Origin: Rhizobacter sp. Root404
GTDB lineage: Bacteria > Pseudomonadota > Gammaproteobacteria > Burkholderiales > Burkholderiaceae_C
Reading direction: 5' to 3'
Assembly (NCBI RefSeq): GCF_001425865.1
Contig: NZ_LMDS01000005.1
Location: forward strand, 672,684-736,683
Length of the DNA: 64,000 nucleotides
Positions 54,395 through 63,298 of this stretch are shown here, one piece after another. A program made the translations under genes and the position numbers. The notes below the pieces were generated by a model. It had not been told where the DNA came from and did not search any database. It saw only the letters and a list, made by a program, of their open reading frames with translations. Each line of letters begins with the position of its first letter. Position 1 is the stretch's first letter.

Positions 54395-54994
54395 ATGAAC
54401 ACGACCCGTCTGCGCCCCTGGATCGGCCTGTCCTTCGCCGTTCTTCTCGCGATGCTTCCGCCTCGTGCCCTCGCGGTCGATGCGGCGCAACTGCCCGAGG
54501 AGAAGCGCACGAAGCTCAACCTCTACGTCACGGCGCCCGAAGCTGCGGCCCTCAAGGCGAAGCTGGGTCCGAAGGCGCTGTTCGTGGATATCCGCACCAA
54601 GGCGGAAGTGATGTTCACGGGCGCGCCGACGATCGCCGACGCCAACGTTCCCTACGTCGACCTGCCGGATATCGGACTGGCGTTCGACGACAAGCGCGGT
54701 GCGTACAGGCTGGAGCCGAACAGCGACTTCGGGGCGGAACTGGCGCGGCGCGTGGCCGAGAAGGGCCTGGGCAAGGACGACGTGATCATCCTGATGTGCA
54801 GGTCGGGTGATCGCTCCTCCCGGGCCATCAATCAGCAGCTCGCCGACTCTGGCTACACCCGCGTGTATTCGGTGGTCGACGGGTTCGAGGGCGACCTGTC
54901 GAGCGACGGCAGGCGGACCGTCAACGGCTGGAAGAACGCCGGTCTGCCATGGACCTACAAGATGGATCGCAGCAAGGTCTACCTCCCGAAGTAG
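54395..54994 (+). CDS. Periplasmic rhodanese-domain protein
   Basis: A 199-residue precursor with signal peptide (IGLSFAVLLAMLPPRALA). The rhodanese fold runs from about residue 45 with FVDIRTKAEVMFTG to the active-site loop MCRSGDRSSRAINQ, whose Cys near residue 135 would carry a persulfide. Such proteins transfer sulfane sulfur and have been found next to sox genes. It is 28 bases after soxB and 10 before the MBL-fold gene. The exact sulfur donor or acceptor is unknown. Confidence 0.88.
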   Translation: MNTTRLRPWIGLSFAVLLAMLPPRALAVDAAQLPEEKRTKLNLYVTAPEAAALKAKLGPKALFVDIRTKAEVMFTGAPTIADANVPYVDLPDIGLAFDDKRGAYRLEPNSDFGAELARRVAEKGLGKDDVIILMCRSGDRSSRAINQQLADSGYTRVYSVVDGFEGDLSSDGRRTVNGWKNAGLPWTYKMDRSKVYLPK

Positions 54995-55004
54995 GGCGGC
55001 TGTG

Positions 55005-56048
55005 ATGCACCTGTTCGCATGGCGCTCGTCACTGATGGCGGTCGTGGCGGTCGCCGTCGGGAGCCTTGCGAGACCCGACCTTGCAGCCGCCGCGGCAAGC
55101 GAGTTCGAGCCGGTCGCCGTGCCGATGCAGGTCACTCAAGTCGCGCCACACAGCTACTACGTGCTCGGTCAGGCGGGGATGGTTTCCAGCGCAAACGAAG
55201 GGTTCAACTCCAACGCGGGGTTCGTGGTCACCTCCGAGGGCGTCGTGGTGTTCGACGCGCTGGGCACACCGGCGCTGGGAAAGCGCCTGGCGGATCTCAT
55301 CGCGAAGACGACAAGTCAACCGGTGCGGCGTGTCGTCATCAGCCACTACCATGCCGATCACTTCTACGGTCTGCAGGCGTTCAAGAAGCCGGGCGTCGAT
55401 GTCTGGGCGCATGAACTCGTGCGCGACTACCTGGCCACCGACGCGCCTGCCGCGCGCCTGGCGGAGCGCAGGCAATCGCTGTTGCCGTGGGTGAACGACC
55501 TCACCCGCATCGTCGTGCCGGACCGGTTCGTCGGCAACGACACCGTCTTCAGGATGGGCGGCCTCACGTTCCGCCTCATGCATGCCGGGCCGGCCCATAC
55601 GCCGGAAGACCTGATGATGATGGTGGAAGAAGACGGCGTGCTGTTCGTCGGTGATCTGATGTTCACGGGACGGATCCCGTTCGTTGCCGATGCCGACGTG
55701 TCCGCCTGGATCCAGGCCATCGACCGGGTGCTCCGGTTCAACCCCCGAATCGTCGTCGGCGGCCACGGACCGGAGTCGACGAACGCCGTCGCCGATCTGG
55801 CGCTCACGCGCGACTACCTCGTCTACCTCAGGGACCAGATCGCCGCTGCATTCGACGATGGCCTGGACTTCGATGCAGCCTATGGACGCATCGACTGGTC
55901 CCGTTTTTCGGGACTGCCCGCGTTCGATGTGGCGAATCGCCGCAACGCGTACCAGGCCTACCTCAATGTCGAACGCGAGGCGCTGAGTTCGATCAGGCCA
56001 TCGGCCCAGCCACAGTCCGCCAAGCCATCACTCTCGGAGTCACCATGA
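55005..56048 (+). CDS. Periplasmic metallo-beta-lactamase-fold hydrolase (SoxH-like)
   Basis: A 347-residue precursor with signal peptide (about residues 1-30, SLMAVVAVAVGSLARPDLAA). The metal-binding signature SHYHADHF is near residue 114, with further ligand histidines in MHAGPAHTPEDL and the Asp in LFVGDLMFTG. A C-terminal helical tail ends at SESP. Relatives include SoxH and the quinoprotein-relay zinc hydrolases; a role with sulfane or thiol esters is likely but not proven. Its stop overlaps the next ATG by four bases. Confidence 0.88.
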   Translation: MHLFAWRSSLMAVVAVAVGSLARPDLAAAAASEFEPVAVPMQVTQVAPHSYYVLGQAGMVSSANEGFNSNAGFVVTSEGVVVFDALGTPALGKRLADLIAKTTSQPVRRVVISHYHADHFYGLQAFKKPGVDVWAHELVRDYLATDAPAARLAERRQSLLPWVNDLTRIVVPDRFVGNDTVFRMGGLTFRLMHAGPAHTPEDLMMMVEEDGVLFVGDLMFTGRIPFVADADVSAWIQAIDRVLRFNPRIVVGGHGPESTNAVADLALTRDYLVYLRDQIAAAFDDGLDFDAAYGRIDWSRFSGLPAFDVANRRNAYQAYLNVEREALSSIRPSAQPQSAKPSLSESP

Positions 56049-56470
56049 AGGCAATTCGCACCCTCTTGTTCGTGCTCGGGCTCTCGCTGTGGGCGGGCGC
56101 CTTTGCAGCGGATGGCCCGGTCAAGGTCGTCTACCACCTGTCCGAAGGATTGGCCCAGGCGAGTCGAGCCATGAACAACATCCGGAACCACCTCGACGCC
56201 GATCCGACAGCGAAGATCGTGGTTGTCGCCCACGGCCCCGGCATCGAGTTCCTGCTCGAAGGTGCCAAGGACACCAAGGGTCAGTCGTACGCCGGCTCGA
56301 TCGGTGATCTTGCCAACCGCGGCGTTCAGTTTCGCGTCTGCAACAACACCCTCGTGGCGCGGGGCATTGCCAAGGAAAAGGTGGTTCTCGAGGCGACGGT
56401 CGTCCCGTCCGGCGTCGCCGAGGTGGCGCGACTGCAGGCCCGGGAAGGCTACGTCTATCTGCACCCGTGA
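56045..56470 (+). CDS. Periplasmic DsrE-family protein
   Basis: A 141-residue precursor with signal peptide (TLLFVLGLSLWAGAFAA). The mature part is a DsrE/DsrF fold: KVVYHLSEGLAQASRAMNNI, VVVAHGPGIEFLLEGA and FRVCNNTLVARGI. The single Cys near residue 100 sits where sulfur-carrying DsrE relatives hold a persulfide. It is translationally coupled to the MBL-fold gene (ATGA) and closes the sox operon; a small periplasmic sulfur-carrier role is inferred. Confidence 0.85.
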   Translation: MKAIRTLLFVLGLSLWAGAFAADGPVKVVYHLSEGLAQASRAMNNIRNHLDADPTAKIVVVAHGPGIEFLLEGAKDTKGQSYAGSIGDLANRGVQFRVCNNTLVARGIAKEKVVLEATVVPSGVAEVARLQAREGYVYLHP

Positions 56471-56541
56471 GAAGAATTCGCCGGTGGCGATCGGGCAGAG
56501 CGGCGATACCATCCGAGACTGGACCTGCGAGGAGATGAAGC

Positions 56542-57726
56542 ATGAGCAAACGTGATGTGGTGGTGCTGGGCGCGGCGCGTTCGGCGATCGGGACGTTCGG
56601 TGGCGCCCTGGCCGATATCGAGCCGGCCGAATTGGCGGGCAGCGTGATGAAGGAGGCCGTCGGCCGCTCGGGCGTCGACCCCAAGGCGATCAACTACGTC
56701 ACGGTCGGCAACACCATCCCGACCGAAGGCCGCTTCGCCTATGTGGCGCGGGTCGCCGCGATCCAGGCCGGGCTGCCGATGGATTCGGTGGCAATGTCGG
56801 TGAACCGCTTGTGCTCGTCGGGCCTGCAGGCGATCGTGACGACGGCGCAGAACATCCTGCTCGGCGATTGCGACTACGGCGTCGGCGGCGGCGTCGAGGT
56901 GATGAGCCGCGGCGGCTACCTCTCGCCTGCGATGCGCACCGGCGCGCGCATGGGCGACACCAAGATGCTCGACATGATGGTGGCGACGCTGACCGACCCG
57001 TTCGGCGTCGGGCACATGGGCATCACCGCCGAGAACCTGGTGACCAAGTGGGGCATCACGCGCGAGGAGCAGGACACGCTCGCCGCCGACTCGCACCGCA
57101 AGGCGGCTGCGGCGATCGCGGAAGGTCGATTCAAGTCGCAGATCGTGCCGATCGTGAAGCAGACGCGCAAGGGCGAGGTCGTGTTCGACACCGACGAGCA
57201 CGTCAAGGCGGGCACGACCGTGGAGTCGCTCGGCAAGCTCAAGCCGGCATTCAAGAAGGACGGCTCGGTCACCGCCGGCAACGCCTCCGGGATCAACGAC
57301 GGCGCGGCGTTCTTCGTGCTTGCCGATGCCGCCGTGGCGGCTGCCGCCGGCCACAAGCCGATGGCGCGGCTGGTGTCGTACGCGGTGGCCGGCGTGCCCA
57401 ACGAGATCATGGGCGAGGGGCCGATTCCCGCGACCCGGCTCGCGCTGAAGAAGGGCGGCCTCACGCTCGACCAGATGGACGTGATCGAGAGCAACGAGGC
57501 CTTCGCGGCCCAGGCGATCGCGGTCGCACGCGGGCTGGAGTTCGACATGAAGAAGGTCAACCCGAACGGCGGCGCGATCGCGCTTGGCCATCCGATCGGT
57601 TGCTCCGGCGCCTTCCTCGCCACCAAGGCGGTCTACGAGTTGCACCGCAGCGGCGGCCGCTACGCGCTGGTGACGATGTGCATCGGCGGCGGCCAGGGCA
57701 TCGCGGCGGTGTTCGAGCGGCTCTGA
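56542..57726 (+). CDS. Acetyl-CoA C-acetyltransferase / beta-ketothiolase
   Basis: Cytoplasmic thiolase of 394 residues. The nucleophilic Cys is in VNRLCSSGLQAIVTT near residue 91. His in NEAFAAQAIAVARGL and GGAIALGHPIGCSG near residue 350, and Cys in MCIGGGQGIA near residue 380, complete the catalytic set. It would condense two acetyl-CoA, or use longer acyl-CoA like BktB, for polyhydroxyalkanoate synthesis or degradation of acetoacetyl-CoA. No phaC or other partner is nearby. It follows the sox operon by 71 bases and seems unrelated to it. Confidence 0.95.
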   Translation: MSKRDVVVLGAARSAIGTFGGALADIEPAELAGSVMKEAVGRSGVDPKAINYVTVGNTIPTEGRFAYVARVAAIQAGLPMDSVAMSVNRLCSSGLQAIVTTAQNILLGDCDYGVGGGVEVMSRGGYLSPAMRTGARMGDTKMLDMMVATLTDPFGVGHMGITAENLVTKWGITREEQDTLAADSHRKAAAAIAEGRFKSQIVPIVKQTRKGEVVFDTDEHVKAGTTVESLGKLKPAFKKDGSVTAGNASGINDGAAFFVLADAAVAAAAGHKPMARLVSYAVAGVPNEIMGEGPIPATRLALKKGGLTLDQMDVIESNEAFAAQAIAVARGLEFDMKKVNPNGGAIALGHPIGCSGAFLATKAVYELHRSGGRYALVTMCIGGGQGIAAVFERL

Positions 57727-57776
57727 CCACCCGCCGGCAAGGAGCAGCGCTGGATTTCGGCGTCGCTTCCATCGAC

Positions 57777-58586
57777 GTGGCGCGCCGCTCGATCTCTACC
57801 GCTCGGACGGCATCCACCGGTGCCTCGACATCGAAGCGCGGGTCGCCCCCCGTCCGCATCGGCACGGCGGGCTGGAGCATTCCCCGCGCGTCGGCAGACG
57901 CCTTCCCCGGCGATGGCAGCCACCTCGCGCGTTATGCCCGCGTGCTGAACGGCGCGGAGATCAACACTTCGTTCTATCGCAGCCATCGGCCCGAGGTCTA
58001 CGCGCGCTGGGCGGCGCAGACGCCGGCCGGCTTCCGCTTCGCCGTCAAGCTGCCGCGCACGATCACGCACGACCAGCGGCTGCGCGCCGCGCGGCCCGCG
58101 CTGACGCGGTTCATCGACGAAGTGTCCGGACTGGGCGATCGGCTCGGCGTACTGCTGGTTCAGTTGCCGCCGTCGCAGGTGTTCGAGCCCCGGCCGGTGC
58201 GCACGTTCTTCGAGCTGATGGCGCGCATGTTCGAGGGCGCCGTCGTCTGCGAGCCGCGGCACGCGACCTGGTTCGAGCCCGCCGCCGATCGCCTGCTGGT
58301 CAAGCTCCGCGTCGGCCGGGTGGCGGCCGACCCGGCGCGGTGGCCGGCCGCCGCGGTCCCCGGCGGCTGGCTCGGCCCGGGTGGCGACGGCGCGGGCGCG
58401 GTCGTCTACCACCGCTGGCACGGCTCGCCGCGGACCTACTACTCGGCCTACGGCGACGCCTGGCTGCGGGCCCGCGCGGCCGAGCTGCAGCGCTGGTCCG
58501 GCGACGCGGACCGCTGGTGCATCTTCGACAACACCGCCTCCGGCGCCGCGGCGTCCGACGCGCTGCGCCTGCGGGCGTGCGTGTGA
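57777..58586 (+). CDS. DUF72 family protein
   Basis: A TIM-barrel-like protein of unknown function, about 269 residues from the GTG at 57777. Family motifs are RIGTAGWSIPRASADAFPGD near residue 27, RYARVLNGAEINTSFYRSHR and VKLPRTITHD. The C-terminal YHRWHGSPRTYYSAYG and IFDNTASGAAASDALRLR complete it. No ATG is available. A CTG at 57750 lies 5 bases after AAGGAG (57739-57744), so translation from CTG is a possibility; otherwise the GTG is used without a good ribosome-binding site. It is convergent with the next gene. Confidence 0.8.
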   Translation: MARRSISTARTASTGASTSKRGSPPVRIGTAGWSIPRASADAFPGDGSHLARYARVLNGAEINTSFYRSHRPEVYARWAAQTPAGFRFAVKLPRTITHDQRLRAARPALTRFIDEVSGLGDRLGVLLVQLPPSQVFEPRPVRTFFELMARMFEGAVVCEPRHATWFEPAADRLLVKLRVGRVAADPARWPAAAVPGGWLGPGGDGAGAVVYHRWHGSPRTYYSAYGDAWLRARAAELQRWSGDADRWCIFDNTASGAAASDALRLRACV

Positions 58587-58620
58587 CGGAGGGCCAGGCC
58601 GACCTTGCGGCGGGAGCGCC

Positions 58621-59841
58621 TCAGCCGGACGCCGCGGCGATCGCCGCGTAGTTCCCCGAGCTGCGCGTGATCGTGTCGTGCACGCTCAGGCCGGCCGAAT
58701 CGAGCGTGCGCGCGCGGCCCTGGTGCTTGGCGGCGTAGAGGTTGTCGTCGGCGCGCTTGAGCATGGCCGCCAGGCTGTCCTCGACGCCCTCGCGGGTGGC
58801 GATGCCGGCGCTGTAGTTGAGCTCGAACCCCAGCTCGCCCTTGGCGGCCTCGCCCAGGAACGCGCGCATCCGCGCGTCGAACGCGATCGTGGCCTGCAGG
58901 TCGGCGTGGTTCATCAGCACGCAGAACTCCTCGCCGCCATAGCGCCCGACCAGGTCGCCGCTGCGGACGGCGGCGCGCAGGGCCCGGGCGACGAACGTGA
59001 GCGCGCGGTCTCCGGCGTCGTGGCCCAGGGCGTCGTTGATGCGCTTGAAGTGGTCGAGGTCGATCATCAGCACGGCCACCGGGTGGCCGTGGCGCTCGCT
59101 CAGGGACAGCGCGGTCGTCGCCGACGCGACCCAGGCGCGCCGGTTCAGCACGCCGGTCAGGCCGTCCTCGGTCGCCAGGCGCTGCAGCTCGCGCGCGGCC
59201 TCGTCGCGGTGCGCGAGCAGGATCGCCACCAAGGACAGGACCGTTGTCGCGTTCGCCATCAGCGCGAAGGCGAGGTTGATCGGGTGGGGCGCCAGGAAGG
59301 TCGGGTAGCTCTCGGTGAAGAACGCGCCGAGCACCCCGCGCCCGGCGGTGACGACCATTTGGCCGATCAGGCTGAACAACAGCAGGTAGCGCCAGCGGCC
59401 GACGGTCACGGCGGGTTTGCGCCACAGCGCGATCGCCACGAGCGCCATCTGCAGCGTCAGCAGCCCGTTCGCCCAGCCGACGCGGAACGCGTAGCTCGAG
59501 AACCCGACGGCGTAGCCGACCGGCAGGACGATCGCGATCACCGCCGGCGCACGGTCGTGGGCGGGGCGGCCGCACCACAGGTCGAACGCCGTGGCATTGA
59601 GCGCCAGGCCGCCGGCCAGCCCGGCCATCGCGAACGACGACGCCGTCAGGTCGGCCAGCGAGCCGGGCGCGAACAGGCCCGAGAGCAGCAGCAGCGCCCA
59701 GCCGCAGGCCTGCATCAGGATGCCGGCCTGCGCACGGCGCGCCGCCTGGTTGACCTCGCCCATCACCGCCGGCAGGGCCACGGCCATCGTGATCATGCAG
59801 ACGGTCATCCCGATCAGGAGCGTGGCGATGTCGATGTGCAT
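58621..59841 (-). CDS. Membrane-bound diguanylate cyclase
   Basis: A 406-residue protein with about seven N-terminal hydrophobic helices (residues 1-215), starting IDIATLLIGMTVCMITMAVA. The C-terminal GGDEF domain (about 235-395) has RLATEDGLTGVLNRRAWV, DLDHFKRINDALGHDAGD and the active-site GGEEF (RYGGEEFCVLMNH). It should make cyclic di-GMP in response to an unknown signal. A frame open for 73 more codons upstream is arginine-rich and unlikely to be coding, so I start at MHIDIA. Confidence 0.9.
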   Translation of the reverse strand: MHIDIATLLIGMTVCMITMAVALPAVMGEVNQAARRAQAGILMQACGWALLLLSGLFAPGSLADLTASSFAMAGLAGGLALNATAFDLWCGRPAHDRAPAVIAIVLPVGYAVGFSSYAFRVGWANGLLTLQMALVAIALWRKPAVTVGRWRYLLLFSLIGQMVVTAGRGVLGAFFTESYPTFLAPHPINLAFALMANATTVLSLVAILLAHRDEAARELQRLATEDGLTGVLNRRAWVASATTALSLSERHGHPVAVLMIDLDHFKRINDALGHDAGDRALTFVARALRAAVRSGDLVGRYGGEEFCVLMNHADLQATIAFDARMRAFLGEAAKGELGFELNYSAGIATREGVEDSLAAMLKRADDNLYAAKHQGRARTLDSAGLSVHDTITRSSGNYAAIAAASG

Positions 59842-60077
59842 GCGGGAACGGCGGGAAGCTGGGGACTGCGACGGGTTTTCGGACGCCGGACGCGGACCTG
59901 AACCTCTTCCTGACGGTAGCGCATCCGGGCGGCCGCGGAAGGCTGGAAAAGCGTCACGAATCGTGCATTGCCGCCTCCTTGAGGCCGGTCGCCCGCACGC
60001 GCCTCGGCCTCGTCGCCGCGCGACGCTCGGGTGGCGCGCGCGGCTGAACTGGCGCAGCATCCGGGTCGGGAGTCTTC

Positions 60078-63000
60078 ATGTCCACGACCTGCCCCTGTCC
60101 CTCCTGTGGCTTCGCGTGCGAGTCGGCCTTCGCGTTCTGCCCGGGCTGCGGCGCCCGTCAGCCGATTCGCGGCGCGGTCACGCCGGTCGATCGCGCCGTC
60201 GCGGCGGCGCCGCCGCCGCCGGCCGAACACGAGGCCGACCGTCGTCAGGTGACGGTGCTGTTCGCCGACCTGACCGGCTTCACGTCACTGGCCGAACGGC
60301 TCGACCCGGAGACCGTGCGCGCGTTCCAGAACGCGCTGTTCGCAACGATGGCCGAGGTCATCGCGCGTTACGACGGTTTCGTCGAGAAGTTCGTCGGTGA
60401 CGCCGTGATGGCCGTGTTCGGCGCCCCGCACGCCCACGAGGACGACCCGCTGCGCGCGCTGCTGGCCGCGCGCGAGCTGCTGCGTCGGGTCGAGGCGCTC
60501 GGACGCGAATGGAGCCCGCGCCTCGGCCGGGCGGTGACGCTGCACATCGGCGTCCACACCGGCCCGGTCGTCGCCGGCAGTCTCGGCAGCGGCGCCGGGG
60601 CGGGCTACGCCGTCACCGGGGACACGGTCAATTGCGCGTCGCGCCTGCTCACCGCCGCCGCGCCGGGGACGGTGCTGGTCTCGGCCGCCACACAGGCGAT
60701 CGTGCGCGATCGCTGCGTGTTCGAGGCCGCGACCTCGCTGGAGGTGCGCGGCCGGGCGGAGCCCCTGCGCGTGCACCGGTTGATCGACGTGGCCGAAGCG
60801 GCCGGCCCGGCGCGCGGCCTCGAAGCGCTCGGCCTGCGCGCGCCGCTGGTCGGTCGGGACGACGCGCTCGAGACCCTGCGGGCGGCGTGCGAGCGTGCGC
60901 GGGCGGGGCAGGCGCAGGTGGTGCGGGTGATCGGCGAGGCCGGCGTCGGCAAGACCCGGCTGATCGCCGAGTGGCTGTCGCGGTTGGACGCGGCAGGCAC
61001 CCTGCGCGAGATCACGCTGCGGCGCATCGCCTGCACCTCGCACGGCGAGCCGACCTACGGCACGTTCGCCGCGCTGTTCCGCGATGCGTACCGTGTCGAC
61101 GAGTCCGACTCGCTCGAGGTGGCGCAACGCAAGCTCCGCGCCGGGCTCGCGGCGCTGGGCGCCGACGCGCGGGAGAGCGCGACGGTCGCGCAGGTCCTGA
61201 ACTGGCTGCTCGGCCTCGAGGCCGCGGGGCCGCAGGAGATCGAGCCCGAGCAGTTGCAGCGCCAGATCACGCTGGCGGCGCGCGCGCTGATCGAGCGCCG
61301 GCTCGCGCAACAGGCGCTGCTGATCGTGGTCGACGATCTGCAGTGGGCGGATGCGGCCTCGGTCGCGTTGCTGGGGCGGATCGTCGACCAGCTGACCGAC
61401 CGGCCGCTGATGCTGCTGCTCACGCAGCGCGCCGATGCGCCGGCCTGGCCGGGAACGCGCGTCGCCGCCGCGGTGATCCCCCTGGACGCGCTGGCCGACG
61501 CCGCCACCGGCACGCTGGTCGATGCGCTGCTCGGCGCCACGCCCGCGTCGGACGCCACGCTGCTCGCGCTGCGCGACCATGTCGTCGCGCGGGCCGGCGG
61601 GAACCCGCTGTTCGTCGAGGAGGTCGTGCGCAACCTGGTCGACGCGGGCGCGCTGCACCGCGAGCAAGGTCACTGGGTGTGCGGGCCGAGCGCGTCGGTC
61701 GCGGCGGTGCCTCCGACACTGTACGGTCTGCTGCTGTCGCGCGTCGATCGCCTGGACGCCGGCGAGCGACGCGCGCTGCAGGAGGCCGCGATCCTCGGCG
61801 CCGAGTTCGATGTCACGCTGCTGCAGCGGGTGGCGGCGGATCCAGTGGCGACGGCGGCCGCGCTGCCGCGGCTCGCTGCGCACGGGCTGATCCATGCGGC
61901 CGATGCGGACGCAACGCGCTGGCGCTTCACGCATGCGCTGCTCCACGAGGTCGTCTACCAGAACCTGCTGCGGACGCGGCGCACCGAGTGGCACGGCCGC
62001 GCCGGGGCGGCGCTGGAGGCGTCGGCCCCGGCCGCAGCCGGTGAAGCCCATGGTCCGCGGCGCCTGGCCGAGCTGGAGGCGCTCGGGCACCACTGGAGCC
62101 TGTCGAGCGACCCGCTGCGCGGCGCCCGCTACCTGCTCGCGGCCGCCGACTGGGCCCGCGCGGTCTACGCCAACCAGGACGCGCTGCGGCATTGCGAGCG
62201 CGCGCTGCGCACGCTGGTCGATGCCGGGCCGGCGCTCGTGCCGGATGCCGCCCGCGCGGCCACCGAACTCGACGCGCGCGAGCGCGTCGCCGACCTGCTG
62301 GCCTTGCAGGGCCGTCGCGCCGAGGCGCTCGCGCAGTTCGAGTGCGTGATCCTGGCGGCGCGCGCAAGCGGCGAGGGCACGCGGCACGCCCGCGTGCTGC
62401 GCAAGACCGGCGGCCTGCATTGGGACGCCGGCGACCGCGAACGCGCGAGCGCCTGCTTTCGCGACGGCCTGGCCGCGCTCGGTGCACAGGGCGACCCGAT
62501 CGAGCGGGCACACCTCTTCCAGGAGATGGGCCGCCTGGCGTTCCGTGCCGGCGAGCACGACACCGCGGTCGCTTGGGCGCAGCGCGCGCTGGCCGAGCTG
62601 CCGGCCGCAGACGCCACGCGCAGCCGCGAGGCCGGCGAGGTCCACGCCGCGGCGCGCAACACGCTGGGCGTCGCGCTCGCCCGGCTCGGGCGCACCGCCG
62701 AGGCGGTGCTGCACATCGAGACCGCCGTGGCCGAGGCGGAAGCGCAGGACATGCTGCACGCCGCCTGCCGCGGCTACACCAACCTCGGCGTGCTGTACGC
62801 GACGCTCGATCCGCAGCGCGGCATCGACACCTGCCTGCGCGGGCTGGAGGCGGCGCAGCGGGTCGGCGACCTGGGCTTCGAATCGCGCCTGTACGCGAAC
62901 CTGGCGGTGGCCTACTGCGCGCTGACCAACCGCTGCGACGCCGAGGGCATCGACGCGGCGCAGGCGGCGATCAACCTGGACCGGCGGCTCGGCCTGGTTG

Positions 63001-63275
63001 AGCACCTGGCCGTGCCGCTGGTCGTGCTCGGCCAGATCCACCAGTGCCACGGGGACGCCGGCCGCGCCTTCGCCGCCTATCGGGAAGCGCTTGCGCTGGC
63101 CGAGCAGATCGACGAACCTCAACTCCTGTTCCCTTGCTACGATGGACTGGCGACGCTGTACCTCGATGCCGGTCGCGCGGCCGAGGCCGAGGCGCTGCTG
63201 GCGAAGGCGCAGGCCGTCTGCGAGCGTGCCGGCGTCGAGCCCGACGCGCTGATGGTGCTTCCGTTCCTGTGCTGA
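60078..63275 (+). CDS. Zinc-ribbon / class III cyclase / ATPase / TPR signalling protein
   Basis: A 1065-residue cytoplasmic protein. Residues 5-24 hold two CxxC-type pairs (CPSCGFAC, FCPGCGARQ), a zinc ribbon. The cyclase domain (about 55-235) has VLFADLTGFTSLAERL, KFVGDAVMAVFGAP and VTGDTVNCASRLLTAA, so metal ligands and the Asn/Arg pair are present. An AAA16-type ATPase follows: Walker A GEAGVGKTRL near residue 290 and Walker B LLIVVDDLQWADAAS near 415. The last 400 residues are TPR-like helices. Such proteins link cyclic-nucleotide production to a regulatory ATPase; the input is unknown. Confidence 0.88.
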   Translation: MSTTCPCPSCGFACESAFAFCPGCGARQPIRGAVTPVDRAVAAAPPPPAEHEADRRQVTVLFADLTGFTSLAERLDPETVRAFQNALFATMAEVIARYDGFVEKFVGDAVMAVFGAPHAHEDDPLRALLAARELLRRVEALGREWSPRLGRAVTLHIGVHTGPVVAGSLGSGAGAGYAVTGDTVNCASRLLTAAAPGTVLVSAATQAIVRDRCVFEAATSLEVRGRAEPLRVHRLIDVAEAAGPARGLEALGLRAPLVGRDDALETLRAACERARAGQAQVVRVIGEAGVGKTRLIAEWLSRLDAAGTLREITLRRIACTSHGEPTYGTFAALFRDAYRVDESDSLEVAQRKLRAGLAALGADARESATVAQVLNWLLGLEAAGPQEIEPEQLQRQITLAARALIERRLAQQALLIVVDDLQWADAASVALLGRIVDQLTDRPLMLLLTQRADAPAWPGTRVAAAVIPLDALADAATGTLVDALLGATPASDATLLALRDHVVARAGGNPLFVEEVVRNLVDAGALHREQGHWVCGPSASVAAVPPTLYGLLLSRVDRLDAGERRALQEAAILGAEFDVTLLQRVAADPVATAAALPRLAAHGLIHAADADATRWRFTHALLHEVVYQNLLRTRRTEWHGRAGAALEASAPAAAGEAHGPRRLAELEALGHHWSLSSDPLRGARYLLAAADWARAVYANQDALRHCERALRTLVDAGPALVPDAARAATELDARERVADLLALQGRRAEALAQFECVILAARASGEGTRHARVLRKTGGLHWDAGDRERASACFRDGLAALGAQGDPIERAHLFQEMGRLAFRAGEHDTAVAWAQRALAELPAADATRSREAGEVHAAARNTLGVALARLGRTAEAVLHIETAVAEAEAQDMLHAACRGYTNLGVLYATLDPQRGIDTCLRGLEAAQRVGDLGFESRLYANLAVAYCALTNRCDAEGIDAAQAAINLDRRLGLVEHLAVPLVVLGQIHQCHGDAGRAFAAYREALALAEQIDEPQLLFPCYDGLATLYLDAGRAAEAEALLAKAQAVCERAGVEPDALMVLPFLC

Positions 63276-63298
63276 CCGTGTCGGAAGGAGCTTGCAAC

